Of a stretch of DNA of 64,000 nt, positions 43,516-51,967 are shown piece by piece (positions within the stretch are counted from its first letter, which is position 1; every line of letters begins with the position of its first letter). Under the pieces are notes generated by a model, which was not told the origin of the DNA, did not search any database, and worked only from the letters and a program-made list of their open reading frames with translations. A program made the position numbers and the translations under genes. This DNA is from Bacillus sp. FSL K6-3431. GTDB lineage: Bacteria > Bacillota > Bacilli > Bacillales > Bacillaceae_C. Location: positions 3,844,001 through 3,908,000 of the forward strand of contig NZ_JBBOCT010000001.1 of the NCBI RefSeq assembly GCF_038002605.1. Direction: 5' to 3'.

Positions 43516-44064
43516 TCATATCGTGAGTATAGAAGATTTTTTTTCAATCACAGCTTTTATTGTTGAAACACTTTCTTCGGTAGATTGATTTGTTGTGTCA
43601 ATAATATTGGATTCATAGATACCCAAATTGTTAAATTGCTCCCACATTTTTTCTACCAATTCAATGTTGGCATCTTCGTCTAATTTGGTGCGATTGATTG
43701 CTCGTTTCATTGTTTCTTCTTTAGTCGCTCTTAAGATAATGTAATGTACTTCATAATTATCTTGTACAACGTTTAACCACGGCTTTAAGAACCAAGGACC
43801 AACAATTCCATCTATAATCACATCGTACCCACCACGTGCAAAACGTTTTGCAGCTTCCAAAAAAGCTTCAATAACAATTAAGTTTTGTTCTTGTGATTCC
43901 GATAAAAACGGAGGTATTGCCCCCTTTTGAATATAGTGATAAAAATCATCCGTGTGCATATGTACCGATTTTGATAAATTAGATTCTTTAGCAACAATAG
44001 ATGCCGTTGTACTTTTACCAGTCCCTGGTGAACCAGTAATTATAATAATTCTGCCTTGTTTCAT
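43516..44064 (-). CDS. AAA-family ATPase / small-molecule kinase-like protein
   Basis: 182 residues from ATG 44064, preceded by AAAGGAG. P-loop ITGSPGTGKSTTA at the N-terminus, then a shikimate- or gluconate-kinase-like layout: HTDDFYHYIQKGAIPP, a Walker B-like VIIDGIVGPW, and the RATKEETMKRAINRT lid helix. It probably phosphorylates a small metabolite or aminoglycoside-like compound; the target is unknown. It lies alone next to repeat-rich DNA. Confidence 0.8.
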   Translation of the reverse strand: MKQGRIIIITGSPGTGKSTTASIVAKESNLSKSVHMHTDDFYHYIQKGAIPPFLSESQEQNLIVIEAFLEAAKRFARGGYDVIIDGIVGPWFLKPWLNVVQDNYEVHYIILRATKEETMKRAINRTKLDEDANIELVEKMWEQFNNLGIYESNIIDTTNQSTEESVSTIKAVIEKKSSILTI

Positions 44065-44295
44065 AAATATTCTCCTTTTCACATTAATACATTTTCTATT
44101 TCATTATCTCAAAGGAATTTTCCATCAATACAATTAAGTTTAGTATAAATCAACCTAGTTCAACTAGTGTAAATACGGCGAACAAATATCTCATAATTTC
44201 ATGCACTATACCTGAAGTGTTAATTCAAATCTAAAAACAAGACATATTCTAACCACAAATCCCCTTATCCTCTAACTGGGATAGCATCAGGAATT

Positions 44296-44474
44296 TGCGG
44301 ATTTTCAACGTTAAGTTGTTTATATCATTAATAATGAATAACTTAACAACGATAAGGATTTTGAGACAAGTTATACGAGACACTTATAAACCTTATTTGA
44401 AGCAAAATCAGTTAAGTATCAATAGAGTAACTCTATTGATACAAGGATTTCTACCTTAACGTTGTAAATCCGCA
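44296..44474. repeat. MITE-like element with 20-bp terminal inverted repeats
   Basis: TGCGGATTTTCAACGTTAAG at the left and CTTAACGTTGTAAATCCGCA at the right pair at 19 of 20 positions. Inside is a perfect 27-bp palindrome (44416-44442, GTATCAATAGAGT mirrored). No ORF. Confidence 0.7.
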
Positions 44475-44478
44475 TTTT

Positions 44479-44606
44479 CGGGACGCTATCCCGCCACGTC
44501 CCGTGGCAGCGTTGGCACTAGGACTTCCTGTCCGTCGAAAAGCCGTAGCCGTTGAGCAGCGCAGCACTTGCATAGGATGTGCTGACTTCAGGACGTGAGA
44601 GCGGTC
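44479..44606. repeat. GC-rich short-palindrome repeat block
   Basis: Tandem small hairpins such as GCCACGTCCCGTGGC and GGACTTCCTGTCC, far more GC-rich than the surroundings. The style matches 21140-21240. Confidence 0.55.
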
Positions 44607-44654
44607 TTAATAGAAGATCCTTTTCTATATGTGAGGAGCAAAGTAGCAAGCAGC

Positions 44655-44702
44655 AGCGAAATTCGCCAGCCATTTTTACCGGACTTCTTGAACATTTTCT
44701 TA
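44655..44702. repeat. Partial copy of the GTTCAAAAAG inverted-repeat element
   Basis: CAGCGAAATTCGCC, then GGACTTCTTGAACATTTTC, similar to the reverse complement of the left half of the element at 48731. Confidence 0.45.
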
Positions 44703-44721
44703 AAATCAGAAAGGGATCTCT

Positions 44722-44850
44722 ATGAAAATACAAACTTTATACACGAAGCTCCTGTCTCTACCATACCGCTTTAAGCTAATCCTCGTTTTCTCGTTGCTTA
44801 TAGTTTTGACAGCGCTTATTCTTGGTGGGATTACGGGCTGCCGACCATAG
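44722..44850 (+). pseudogene. Truncated copy of the sensor kinase gene start
   Basis: 44703-44837 repeats 46207-46341 with about eight mismatches: the same upstream AGAAAGGGATCTCT and the first 38 codons (MKIQTLYTKLLSLPYRFKLI). After GGGATTAC it breaks off and stops at 44850. It lies 1.5 kb before the intact gene; a complete oxidoreductase gene is between the two. Confidence 0.92.
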
Positions 44851-44949
44851 ATCACATCATCGGATATTCATTTTCCTATGATGTAATACTGAACATTTTT
44901 TTCGCTGAAAGTGATTCACAATTCACTGGTGAAAAAAGATTATAGTCAC

Positions 44950-44977
44950 TTTACAGGAACTAGTGTTCGTGTATAAT
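44950..44977 (+). promoter_or_regulatory. Promoter of the oxidoreductase gene
   Basis: TTTACA and TATAAT with a 16-bp spacer. The spacer holds GAACTAGTGTTC, whose GAAC/GTTC arms could be an operator. Confidence 0.55.
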
Positions 44978-45009
44978 TAAGGCATATTGTACAAAGGGGG
45001 AAATAATTA

Positions 45010-45984
45010 ATGGATGAAGGTAAAATGAAGGCTGTCGTACTTGAGAGATTTGGGGACATTGATGAGCTTGTGCTACAAAATATCCCTGTCCCTATTATAG
45101 AACCTAATGATGTGCTTATACGAGTTGAATATGCAGGTTTAGGGGAATGGGATATCTTCGAACGAAAAGGCGGATACTCGGAAATGCTCGGCTTAGAGCC
45201 TATGTTTCCTTATGTATTGGGTTCTGAAGGCGCCGGTACAGTTGTTGCTATTGGCGAGGAAGTAAGTGGGTATGACATCGGGGATAAAGTGTACGGTGCA
45301 GGATTTCTCAATCCAAAAGGCGGTTTCTATGCAGAATATGTTGCTCTAAATTTTAACTATGTATCTCATTTATCTAACAGTTTAACAATTCAAGAGGCTA
45401 GCGCGATTTCTGGAGTTGGTATAACAGCATTGCGCGGACTTGAGGATGTGTTGAAACTTAAACCAGATGAATCTGTAATGATCTTCGGTGCTAGCGGCGG
45501 AGTAGGACACTTGGCCGTGCAATTAGCAAAAAGTATGGGGGCTCGTGTTTTTGCCATAGCCTCTGGTGAAGATGGGGTCACTATGGTTAAGGGACTTGGT
45601 ATTGATGCTGTGGTAGACGGTCGCGAAGTTGATCTTTCATTAGCAGCTCATTCATTTGCACCAGAAGGTTTTGATGCTGCACTGATCACTGCTGGTGGCG
45701 AACTTGCTCATATAGCGATTGAGTGTGTTCGTGAAGGTGGTCGGATTGCCTTCCCTAATGGAGTATACCCAGAACCACAGGCACGAACAGGTATCAAATC
45801 ATTTGGATATAATGGAGATCCTGATTATGAGATATTACAAAGACTCAATCACTACATTAATTCAAGCCATATAACAGTGAATATTGATCGGTCCTTTTCA
45901 CTTGAAGATTGTCGTGAGGCACACTTAAAACTAGATAATCACTATCTAGGAAAGCTTTGCCTCAAGGTTACCCCTGTTAGTTAA
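45010..45984 (+). CDS. NADP-dependent quinone oxidoreductase-like protein (MDR family)
   Basis: 324 residues, zinc-independent medium-chain dehydrogenase. Domains: GroES-like N-terminal half (VLIRVEYAGLGEWDIF, VLGSEGAGTVVAIGEEV) and Rossmann half with SVMIFGASGGVGHLAVQLAK. The catalytic zinc Cys/His set of alcohol dehydrogenases is absent, as in quinone reductases. The first in-frame ATG at 45010 is preceded by AAAGGGGG; M6 is a second option. It has its own promoter, sits between the truncated and intact kinase genes, and is probably unrelated to the kinase operon. Confidence 0.88.
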   Translation: MDEGKMKAVVLERFGDIDELVLQNIPVPIIEPNDVLIRVEYAGLGEWDIFERKGGYSEMLGLEPMFPYVLGSEGAGTVVAIGEEVSGYDIGDKVYGAGFLNPKGGFYAEYVALNFNYVSHLSNSLTIQEASAISGVGITALRGLEDVLKLKPDESVMIFGASGGVGHLAVQLAKSMGARVFAIASGEDGVTMVKGLGIDAVVDGREVDLSLAAHSFAPEGFDAALITAGGELAHIAIECVREGGRIAFPNGVYPEPQARTGIKSFGYNGDPDYEILQRLNHYINSSHITVNIDRSFSLEDCREAHLKLDNHYLGKLCLKVTPVS

Positions 45985-46073
45985 ATTCCAATGACTTAAA
46001 ATGATCTTCAAGAAAAAGGCGATCACAGAAATAATCAAACTTTTTTATAAAGGAATATCCAATTGAATATATT

Positions 46074-46112
46074 AAGCGTGTTTTGATCCATTTTTTTCAA
46101 AACATGCTTTTT
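46074..46112 (+). terminator. Terminator of the oxidoreductase gene
   Basis: AAGCGTGTTTTG pairs with CAAAACATGCTT, followed by TTTC. Confidence 0.75.
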
Positions 46113-46225
46113 CTTTTTGTACATTTATCAAGGCTATTAGGGACGAATTATCGTCATTCCCCTTTGACTACTTTCGATGATAAAATAATGCTAAACAATA
46201 AAAGTAAGATCAGAAAGGGATCTCT

Positions 46226-48019
46226 ATGAAAATACAAACTTTATACACGAAGCTTCTGTCCCTGCCATACCGCTTTAAGTTAATCCTTGTTTTCTCGTTG
46301 CTTATTGTTCTGACAGCGCTTATTCTTGGTGGGATTACCTACTTTCATTTTGCTGGGGCTAGTCAACGGGAAGCGAAGGATTATCAAGTCCAGCTAGTGG
46401 AGCAGATTCAACACAATTTTGACCGATATTTAAAAGAGATGCAGATTATTTCTTTGTCACCTCTGTACGATCAGAATATATTGAATATTTTAAAAGGACA
46501 TGAGACACCAATCTCTACAGCATCCTTTCCACCTGCTAATGAGCGGATTGAAATGTGGAGGTATATGTCTAGTCTTATTCATTCACGGAATGAAATTAAA
46601 GGTATTCATATTATGGCTAATGATGGGACGATCTTTACTAATTTAGATTCGAATACTGTCTGGTTAAAGATACTCAATATAAGTAATAGCTGGGTTTCAC
46701 AGATTAAAAAAGCGGATGGTGAATGGGTACTGCTACCCCTTCATAAACCAGACTATTATTTAAATAAAGAAACAGAAGTATTTTCGGTAGCGAGATTGAT
46801 TAGGGAACCATCAACAAATAAGCATCTTGGCATGATTAAATTAGATTTAAAACAGGAGCTGTTTGAAGAGTTTATTGGTGAGGAGAATAATATCTATATT
46901 TTAGACGAAAAGAACGAGCTTATTTACCCGAAAAATGACCAAGCAGGGATGCTTCGCTTTGTTATTCCGCAATTAGAAACTCAGCAGGATTATCAGTACT
47001 TAAAGACGGATATGGATGGTAAGTCATATATGATGGTTCACAACGTGTCTGATTACTCTGGAGCGAAAGTAATTATGCTTACACCATTTGATACGATTTT
47101 AAGTGAAGTGAATCAATTGCGAGTTTTACTTTTATTAGTGGTGTTGTGCGGAATTCTCGTCTCTTTCATTTTAGGTTTTATTTTATCGAAGCCATTGGTT
47201 CGTTCTATTCATACACTACAAAAAGCAATGGCCGAGGTGCGAAAAGGTAATTTATCGAAGCGGGTGGAAAGTTATCAACATGATGAAATCGGCCAGTTAA
47301 GCCAGGGGTTTAATTATATGGTAGATGATATTGAAAGACTGGTAACGGAAGTATATGAGACAGGATTGCGTGAGAAGGATGCGGAGATTAGAGCACTTCA
47401 AAGTCAAATGAATCCGCATTTTCTTTATAATACGTTGGAATCTATTAATATGCTTGCGATTACGAAAGGGAATTTGGATGTATCTGATATGGTAACTTCC
47501 TTAGGAAAATTGCTTCGCTATACGATTGACCACTCAGCAAAAATTGTTTCTTTACAGGATGAACTTATGTTTATTCGTTCTTATGTGATGATTCAACAAA
47601 TGCGAATGGGGGACAATCTGCAATACCAAGAAGATATTGAACCTCACCTGCTTCATGTTCAGCTGCCAAAAATAACTTTACAGCCATTGATTGAAAATGC
47701 AATTATGCATGGTCTGTCAGGACAAGTTGGGAAGATTTATCTCCAGGTGAAAGAGGTTGGTCCAGAGATGAATGTAATTGTTTCTGATGATGGAAATGGT
47801 ATGGACGAGGATAAATTGGCTGAGCTCAAGCAATCTTTATATGTGAAAAATATAACCCGTACTGAGAACCATCATGGCATTGCTCTAGTAAATATTAATG
47901 AAAGAATAAGATTTTTATATGGTGAGTCATATGGCATCGAACTTTATAGTGAAGAAGGGAAAGGGTTCACTGCTACATTGAGATTTCCTACTAATCGACA
48001 GGGGGAAGCGTCATGTTGA
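46226..48019 (+). CDS. Two-component sensor histidine kinase (YesM-like)
   Basis: 597 residues. One N-terminal helix (about 18-38), an extracellular sensor domain of about 260 residues, a second helix (about 292-318), a HAMP linker (HTLQKAMAEVRKGNLSKRVES) and the His_kinase domain with QSQMNPHFLYNTLESIN carrying the phosphorylated His, followed by the ATPase parts (LQPLIENAIMHGL, VSDDGNGMD, GIALVNINERI). This LytS/YesM branch senses sugars, often through a binding protein. The stop overlaps the start of the response regulator by seven bases. A truncated copy of its 5' end lies at 44722. Confidence 0.93.
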   Translation: MKIQTLYTKLLSLPYRFKLILVFSLLIVLTALILGGITYFHFAGASQREAKDYQVQLVEQIQHNFDRYLKEMQIISLSPLYDQNILNILKGHETPISTASFPPANERIEMWRYMSSLIHSRNEIKGIHIMANDGTIFTNLDSNTVWLKILNISNSWVSQIKKADGEWVLLPLHKPDYYLNKETEVFSVARLIREPSTNKHLGMIKLDLKQELFEEFIGEENNIYILDEKNELIYPKNDQAGMLRFVIPQLETQQDYQYLKTDMDGKSYMMVHNVSDYSGAKVIMLTPFDTILSEVNQLRVLLLLVVLCGILVSFILGFILSKPLVRSIHTLQKAMAEVRKGNLSKRVESYQHDEIGQLSQGFNYMVDDIERLVTEVYETGLREKDAEIRALQSQMNPHFLYNTLESINMLAITKGNLDVSDMVTSLGKLLRYTIDHSAKIVSLQDELMFIRSYVMIQQMRMGDNLQYQEDIEPHLLHVQLPKITLQPLIENAIMHGLSGQVGKIYLQVKEVGPEMNVIVSDDGNGMDEDKLAELKQSLYVKNITRTENHHGIALVNINERIRFLYGESYGIELYSEEGKGFTATLRFPTNRQGEASC

Positions 48020-48717
48020 AAGAAGTATTAGTTGTTGAAGATGAGATGATTATTAGACAGGGGTTAAAGGTGCTTTTGGAAGATGTTCTCGGTGGATTTC
48101 AAGTAATAGAAGCGAAGAGTGGGGAAGAAGGATTACTCTATATAAGACAGCAGTTGCCCCATTTGATCATTACAGATATCCGCATGGGTGGGATGGATGG
48201 ACTAGCTTTCACTGCGAAAGTGAGACAAGTATCCAAAGATATTCCGATCATTATTTTAAGTGGCTACAGTGATTTTGAATATGCAAGATCAGCAATGAGG
48301 CAGGGCATCTCAGAATACTTGCTTAAACCAGTAAATCGGACTGAATTATCAGAGGTTATTTCGAAAATTTTTAAGACGACAGAAGTAGAAAGTATAGACA
48401 CATCAAGGCACTTCCAGAAAATACTTCAGTATATTCAAGAGCACTTAAGTAAGGAAATAACCTTACATCATCTTGCTGATTATGTAGATTTGCATCCACA
48501 ATATATTGGACAATTATTTAAGTCAGAGCTTGATCAGTCTTTTACCGAATATATGACAGAACAGCGTTTGAATCGTGCCAAAGATCTATTGCGGGATACG
48601 CAGTTAAAAGTGTACGAGGTTGCTAATTTGTCAGGTTATAAAAGCCCAAAGCATTTTATGACTATTTTTAAACAAAAGGTTGGTAAGACACCGATTCAAT
48701 TTCGTAATTTAACCTAA
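48013..48717 (+). CDS. AraC-type response regulator (YesN-like, short)
   Basis: 234 residues. Receiver domain 1-120 with Asp9/Asp10, phosphoacceptor Asp55 (LIITDIRM), SGY and the Lys in LLKPV. Then a very short linker and a complete AraC DNA-binding domain with two helix-turn-helices (ITLHHLADYVDLHPQYIGQLFK ... VYEVANLSGYKSPKHFMTIFKQKVGKTP). Typical YesN proteins exceed 350 residues because of a long middle region; here it is missing without frame damage. It presumably activates the ABC operon that follows at 48977. Confidence 0.92.
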   Translation: MLKEVLVVEDEMIIRQGLKVLLEDVLGGFQVIEAKSGEEGLLYIRQQLPHLIITDIRMGGMDGLAFTAKVRQVSKDIPIIILSGYSDFEYARSAMRQGISEYLLKPVNRTELSEVISKIFKTTEVESIDTSRHFQKILQYIQEHLSKEITLHHLADYVDLHPQYIGQLFKSELDQSFTEYMTEQRLNRAKDLLRDTQLKVYEVANLSGYKSPKHFMTIFKQKVGKTPIQFRNLT

Positions 48718-48730
48718 AGTTCTTTAAGAG

Positions 48731-48878
48731 GATGTTCAAAAAGTCACCAAATGATAAACGGCGAATTTCTTCGTTGCTCGGTTTTTCCGGTTCTCACGTA
48801 TTAAAAGCATACGCTGTGATCCTCAAAACCTTCGCGTCTCGAACTTCTTGTTTCTAATTTGGCACCTTTTTGAACACG
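48731..48878. repeat. MITE-like inverted-repeat element
   Basis: GTTCAAAAAGTCACCAAAT (48734-48752) and ATTTGGCACCTTTTTGAAC (48857-48875) pair at 16 of 19 positions. The inside contains ATTTCTTCGTTG and TTCTCACGTAT. It lies between the response regulator and the binding-protein gene and would fold into a long hairpin if transcribed. Confidence 0.7.
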
Positions 48879-48976
48879 CAATTTAAATATATGTTTAACG
48901 AACTTTTTCTTCTGCCTAGAGGATATTTTAGAAAGCGATATCATTATACAATTTGAACAAAGGGAGGGGTTAATAT

Positions 48977-50263
48977 ATGAAAAAGCGATGGCTAATGATG
49001 CTCGCTATTATGTTATTGATTTTTACGACTGCATGCAGTAAAGATGCAGGGGGCAGTGCAGGAGATAACAAAGAGTCGTCTAAAAAAGATAAGGATGTGG
49101 AATTGACTTTTATGATGTGGGGGAATGAAGCCCACCAAGAGGTGTACAACGATCTCATCAAAAAGTTTAATGTAGAGCATCCGAATATTAAGGTGAAAAT
49201 GGAAACTATTCCATTTCCAGACTATCAGCAAAAGATCACCGTTTTAGCTGCTGGAAAGGAGCTACCTGATGTAGGTTGGGTAGCTGAGCGTATGGTTCCG
49301 CAGTTTATGGATAATGACATTTTGGAAGATGTTACATCCTTTAAGGATGACAAGGAATATGACATGGATGATTTTTTTCCATCGACACTAGAGTTATTTG
49401 AAAGGGATAGTCACTTATATGGCATTCCATTTTCAACGCCACCAATGGTGCTATTTTATAACGAAGATTTGTTTGTGAATACTGGTGAGAAAACGCCTAA
49501 CGAGCATTTAGCAGATGGTACATGGAATTGGGAGCAGTTTGAAAAATCTGCAAAGGCGATATCAGCACAAGGGGTATATGGAGCGAATTTCTTCCGTGAC
49601 TGGAATACTTGGATTGCACTTTTATCTCATACATGGGGTAATGGTGGAGATTTATTTAATGAGGATCAAACGAAGTTTACATGGAATAGTCCTCAAGGAG
49701 TAGAGTCATTAAAAATGCTTGACCGGATGATGTTTACGGACAAATCTCATCCTAAGGCAGGGGAGCAAGTAAGTTTTGAATCAGGGAAAATTGGTATGTT
49801 CTTCGATGTATATAGCTATGTTTCTCGTGCGCGCGAAATTGGAGATTTCACATTTGATATTGCTCCACTACCTGAGGGGACGGAAGGTAGATTTCCTATG
49901 TTAGGCCAAGCTGGATATTCGATCTTTAAAGGCTCAAAACATCCAGAGGAAGCAAAAGAGCTGTTAAAATTCTTTACGAGCCAAGAAGGAATCACAGCCA
50001 CATCGACATATTTTGTACCACCACGTGAGTCCGTGCTAGGGTCGGATGAATTTATTAATCAACCAAATAACCCGCCAAAAGAAAGTATACAAAAAGCGGT
50101 ATTAGACGAAATGGATAATGCCCGTTTACAAACTGGACATAAAAACTGGCAGAAGATCGATAATGCAGTTCAATTTGGTTTCGATGAATTATTTGGTGAA
50201 CTGAAAGAACCAGAAGAAATTTTGAAAGAGATGGAAGAAAAAATTACGCCGTTAATGAAGTGA
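48977..50263 (+). CDS. Sugar ABC transporter substrate-binding lipoprotein
   Basis: 428 residues, family 1 solute-binding protein. Lipobox IFTTAC (Cys near residue 20), Gly/Ser/Lys-rich linker, then LTFMMWGNEAHQEVYNDLI, a typical first strand and helix. Later segments GKIGMFFDVYSYVSRA and LGQAGYSIFKGSKHPEEAKELL are also usual. GGGAGGGG precedes the ATG. First gene of ABC operon 2, behind the kinase and regulator that probably control it. A hairpin separates it from the next gene. Confidence 0.92.
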   Translation: MKKRWLMMLAIMLLIFTTACSKDAGGSAGDNKESSKKDKDVELTFMMWGNEAHQEVYNDLIKKFNVEHPNIKVKMETIPFPDYQQKITVLAAGKELPDVGWVAERMVPQFMDNDILEDVTSFKDDKEYDMDDFFPSTLELFERDSHLYGIPFSTPPMVLFYNEDLFVNTGEKTPNEHLADGTWNWEQFEKSAKAISAQGVYGANFFRDWNTWIALLSHTWGNGGDLFNEDQTKFTWNSPQGVESLKMLDRMMFTDKSHPKAGEQVSFESGKIGMFFDVYSYVSRAREIGDFTFDIAPLPEGTEGRFPMLGQAGYSIFKGSKHPEEAKELLKFFTSQEGITATSTYFVPPRESVLGSDEFINQPNNPPKESIQKAVLDEMDNARLQTGHKNWQKIDNAVQFGFDELFGELKEPEEILKEMEEKITPLMK

Positions 50264-50269
50264 TTTAGA

Positions 50270-50302
50270 AGGGAGACGGTTATGATCATAATCGTCTCTC
50301 CT
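50270..50302 (+). terminator. Intercistronic hairpin after binding-protein gene 2
   Basis: GGGAGACGGTTATGAT pairs with ATCATAATCGTCTCTCC almost perfectly. There is no long T run, so it is probably a partial terminator or stabiliser. Confidence 0.7.
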
Positions 50303-50318
50303 TAATTAGAGGTGAGAA

Positions 50319-51014
50319 ATGTTGAGTATGTCTTTAGAAAAGTTATTAGCAAAGAATAAAATGTCCTTGATCGTTAGTATTCCGAGAAATGAACCTGCAT
50401 TGGCTAATGCTGCCATGCGAGCTGGAGCCGATGCGATTAAAATGCATGTGAATGTTGATCATTGGGCTTCGGGAAATAATTTTGCTTCTACAGAAGCGTA
50501 TGTAGAGCCATTTCGCGACATTCGCGAACAGTTTTCAGGACCATTAGGCATTGTTCCAGGCGGTTCTTTTGAGGCTATTAAACAAAGTGAATTAGAAAAG
50601 CTATCAGAGTTAGGGTTTAATTACTTTTCCATTTATGCCCATCATATGCCAACTTGGATGCTGCAATTAGATAAATACGAGAAAACTTTTGCGATTACCG
50701 GTGATTATTCCATAGAATCTCTAGGAAGTATGCATGAACTTGGTATAGCAGCAATTGAAGCCTCGATCATTCAAGCGCATGAATATGGGAGTCCACTGAC
50801 CTTTAAGGATATTCTTGCCTATCACTATATTGTACAAAACACAGATGTTCCTGTCATGGTACCATCTCAACGTCTGCTTTTGCCTTCAGATATGGCACCT
50901 CTTTATAAAGCGGGTGTGAAGGCAGTAATGTTGGGGGCAGTCGTTATTGGTCAGACAGAAGAAAGTATCGAAAGAGCAGTTGCTTCTTTTAAAAATGAAT
51001 TGGATAAGTTGTAA
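50319..51014 (+). CDS. TIM-barrel protein of unknown function in ABC operon 2
   Basis: 231 residues. The alternation of strands and helices fits a (beta/alpha)8 barrel: SLIVSIPRNEPALANAAMRAGADAIKMHV, LGIVPGGSF, FNYFSIYAHHMPTWML, TFAITGDYS, AAIEASIIQ, VPVMVPSQR and AVMLGAVVIGQT at the phosphate-site end. It is loosely like the NanE/phosphate-binding barrels, but I cannot place the family. Cytosolic. GAGGTG precedes ATG 50319. It lies between the binding protein and the permeases, so it probably acts on the imported sugar. Confidence 0.8.
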   Translation: MLSMSLEKLLAKNKMSLIVSIPRNEPALANAAMRAGADAIKMHVNVDHWASGNNFASTEAYVEPFRDIREQFSGPLGIVPGGSFEAIKQSELEKLSELGFNYFSIYAHHMPTWMLQLDKYEKTFAITGDYSIESLGSMHELGIAAIEASIIQAHEYGSPLTFKDILAYHYIVQNTDVPVMVPSQRLLLPSDMAPLYKAGVKAVMLGAVVIGQTEESIERAVASFKNELDKL

Positions 51015-51028
51015 AGGAGGCGGTATGG

Positions 51029-51967
51029 TTGGAAGCTAAAGTGAATGCAGATAGACCTCTTCCGTTAAAAGCGAATGTGAAAAAAAGGCGTAAATTTATA
51101 GGAAGTGAATCATTTTATGGGTATCTTTTTGTTAGTCCGATGATGGTAGGGTTCCTGCTCGTCATGCTATTTCCATTGGTGTATTCCATTTATATGAGTT
51201 TGACTGACTGGCAGTTACTTGGCGATCCGAATTTTATAGGAACAGCAAATTATCAACAATTAATAAAAGATCCTGAGTTTTTTATCGTTTTGAAAAATAC
51301 GTTTCTTTTTTCAGCTGGTCTTGTCCCCGTTAATATCATTCTAGCCCTTTGGTTGGCGATGCTATTACAAAGAAATCTACCAGGGATGGGTATTTTTCGA
51401 ACAGCAATTTTTATTCCTGTGATGACTTCGATCGTCGTCTGGTCGATTATTTGGAAGTATATGTTTGGAACAGATGAAGGATTTATTAATCAAATATTAG
51501 GTGTAGTTGGCATTGAAGGACCTGCATGGTTATACAATCCAAAACTTGCGATGGGGGCGGTTATTTTTGTCAGTGCGCTTAAAAATGTTGGATTAAATAT
51601 GATTTTGTTTTTGGCTGCGCTACAGCAGGTGGATAAAAATTTGTATGAAGCATCCTATTTGGATGGGGCTAGTAAATGGAGACGTTTCTGGCATATTACG
51701 ATGCCGATGATTACGCCAACGATATTTTTAACAATCATATTGACAGTCATTGGATCGATGAAGGTGTTCGGGCAAATATATGTGATGACGAATGGTGGGC
51801 CAGGTAATCACACAAAAGTATTGGTTTATTATATTTGGGAAAATGCGTTCAAGCTATATGAGTTTGGCTACGCATCTGCTATCGCCATTATCTTATTTGT
51901 AATTATTTTAGTCTTTACACTGATCCAATGGTGGGCCAGAAAAAGGTGGGTTTTCCATGAACAATAA
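51029..51967 (+). CDS. Sugar ABC transporter permease 1 (operon 2)
   Basis: 312 residues, MalF/UgpA-type. Six membrane segments, EAA loop as LYEASYLDGASKWRRFWHITMP. The start is TTG at 51029 with GGAGG eight bases upstream; the nearby ATG would meet a stop at once. It overlaps the next gene by 11 bases. No ATPase is encoded in the operon. Confidence 0.92.
   Translation: MEAKVNADRPLPLKANVKKRRKFIGSESFYGYLFVSPMMVGFLLVMLFPLVYSIYMSLTDWQLLGDPNFIGTANYQQLIKDPEFFIVLKNTFLFSAGLVPVNIILALWLAMLLQRNLPGMGIFRTAIFIPVMTSIVVWSIIWKYMFGTDEGFINQILGVVGIEGPAWLYNPKLAMGAVIFVSALKNVGLNMILFLAALQQVDKNLYEASYLDGASKWRRFWHITMPMITPTIFLTIILTVIGSMKVFGQIYVMTNGGPGNHTKVLVYYIWENAFKLYEFGYASAIAIILFVIILVFTLIQWWARKRWVFHEQ

Noticed and set aside
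46010..46055. Similarity of ACAGAAATAATCAAA plus a T run to part of the GNAT gene (37.83 kb)
   Set aside because: Only about 25 bp, AT-rich, no further matching; chance cannot be excluded.
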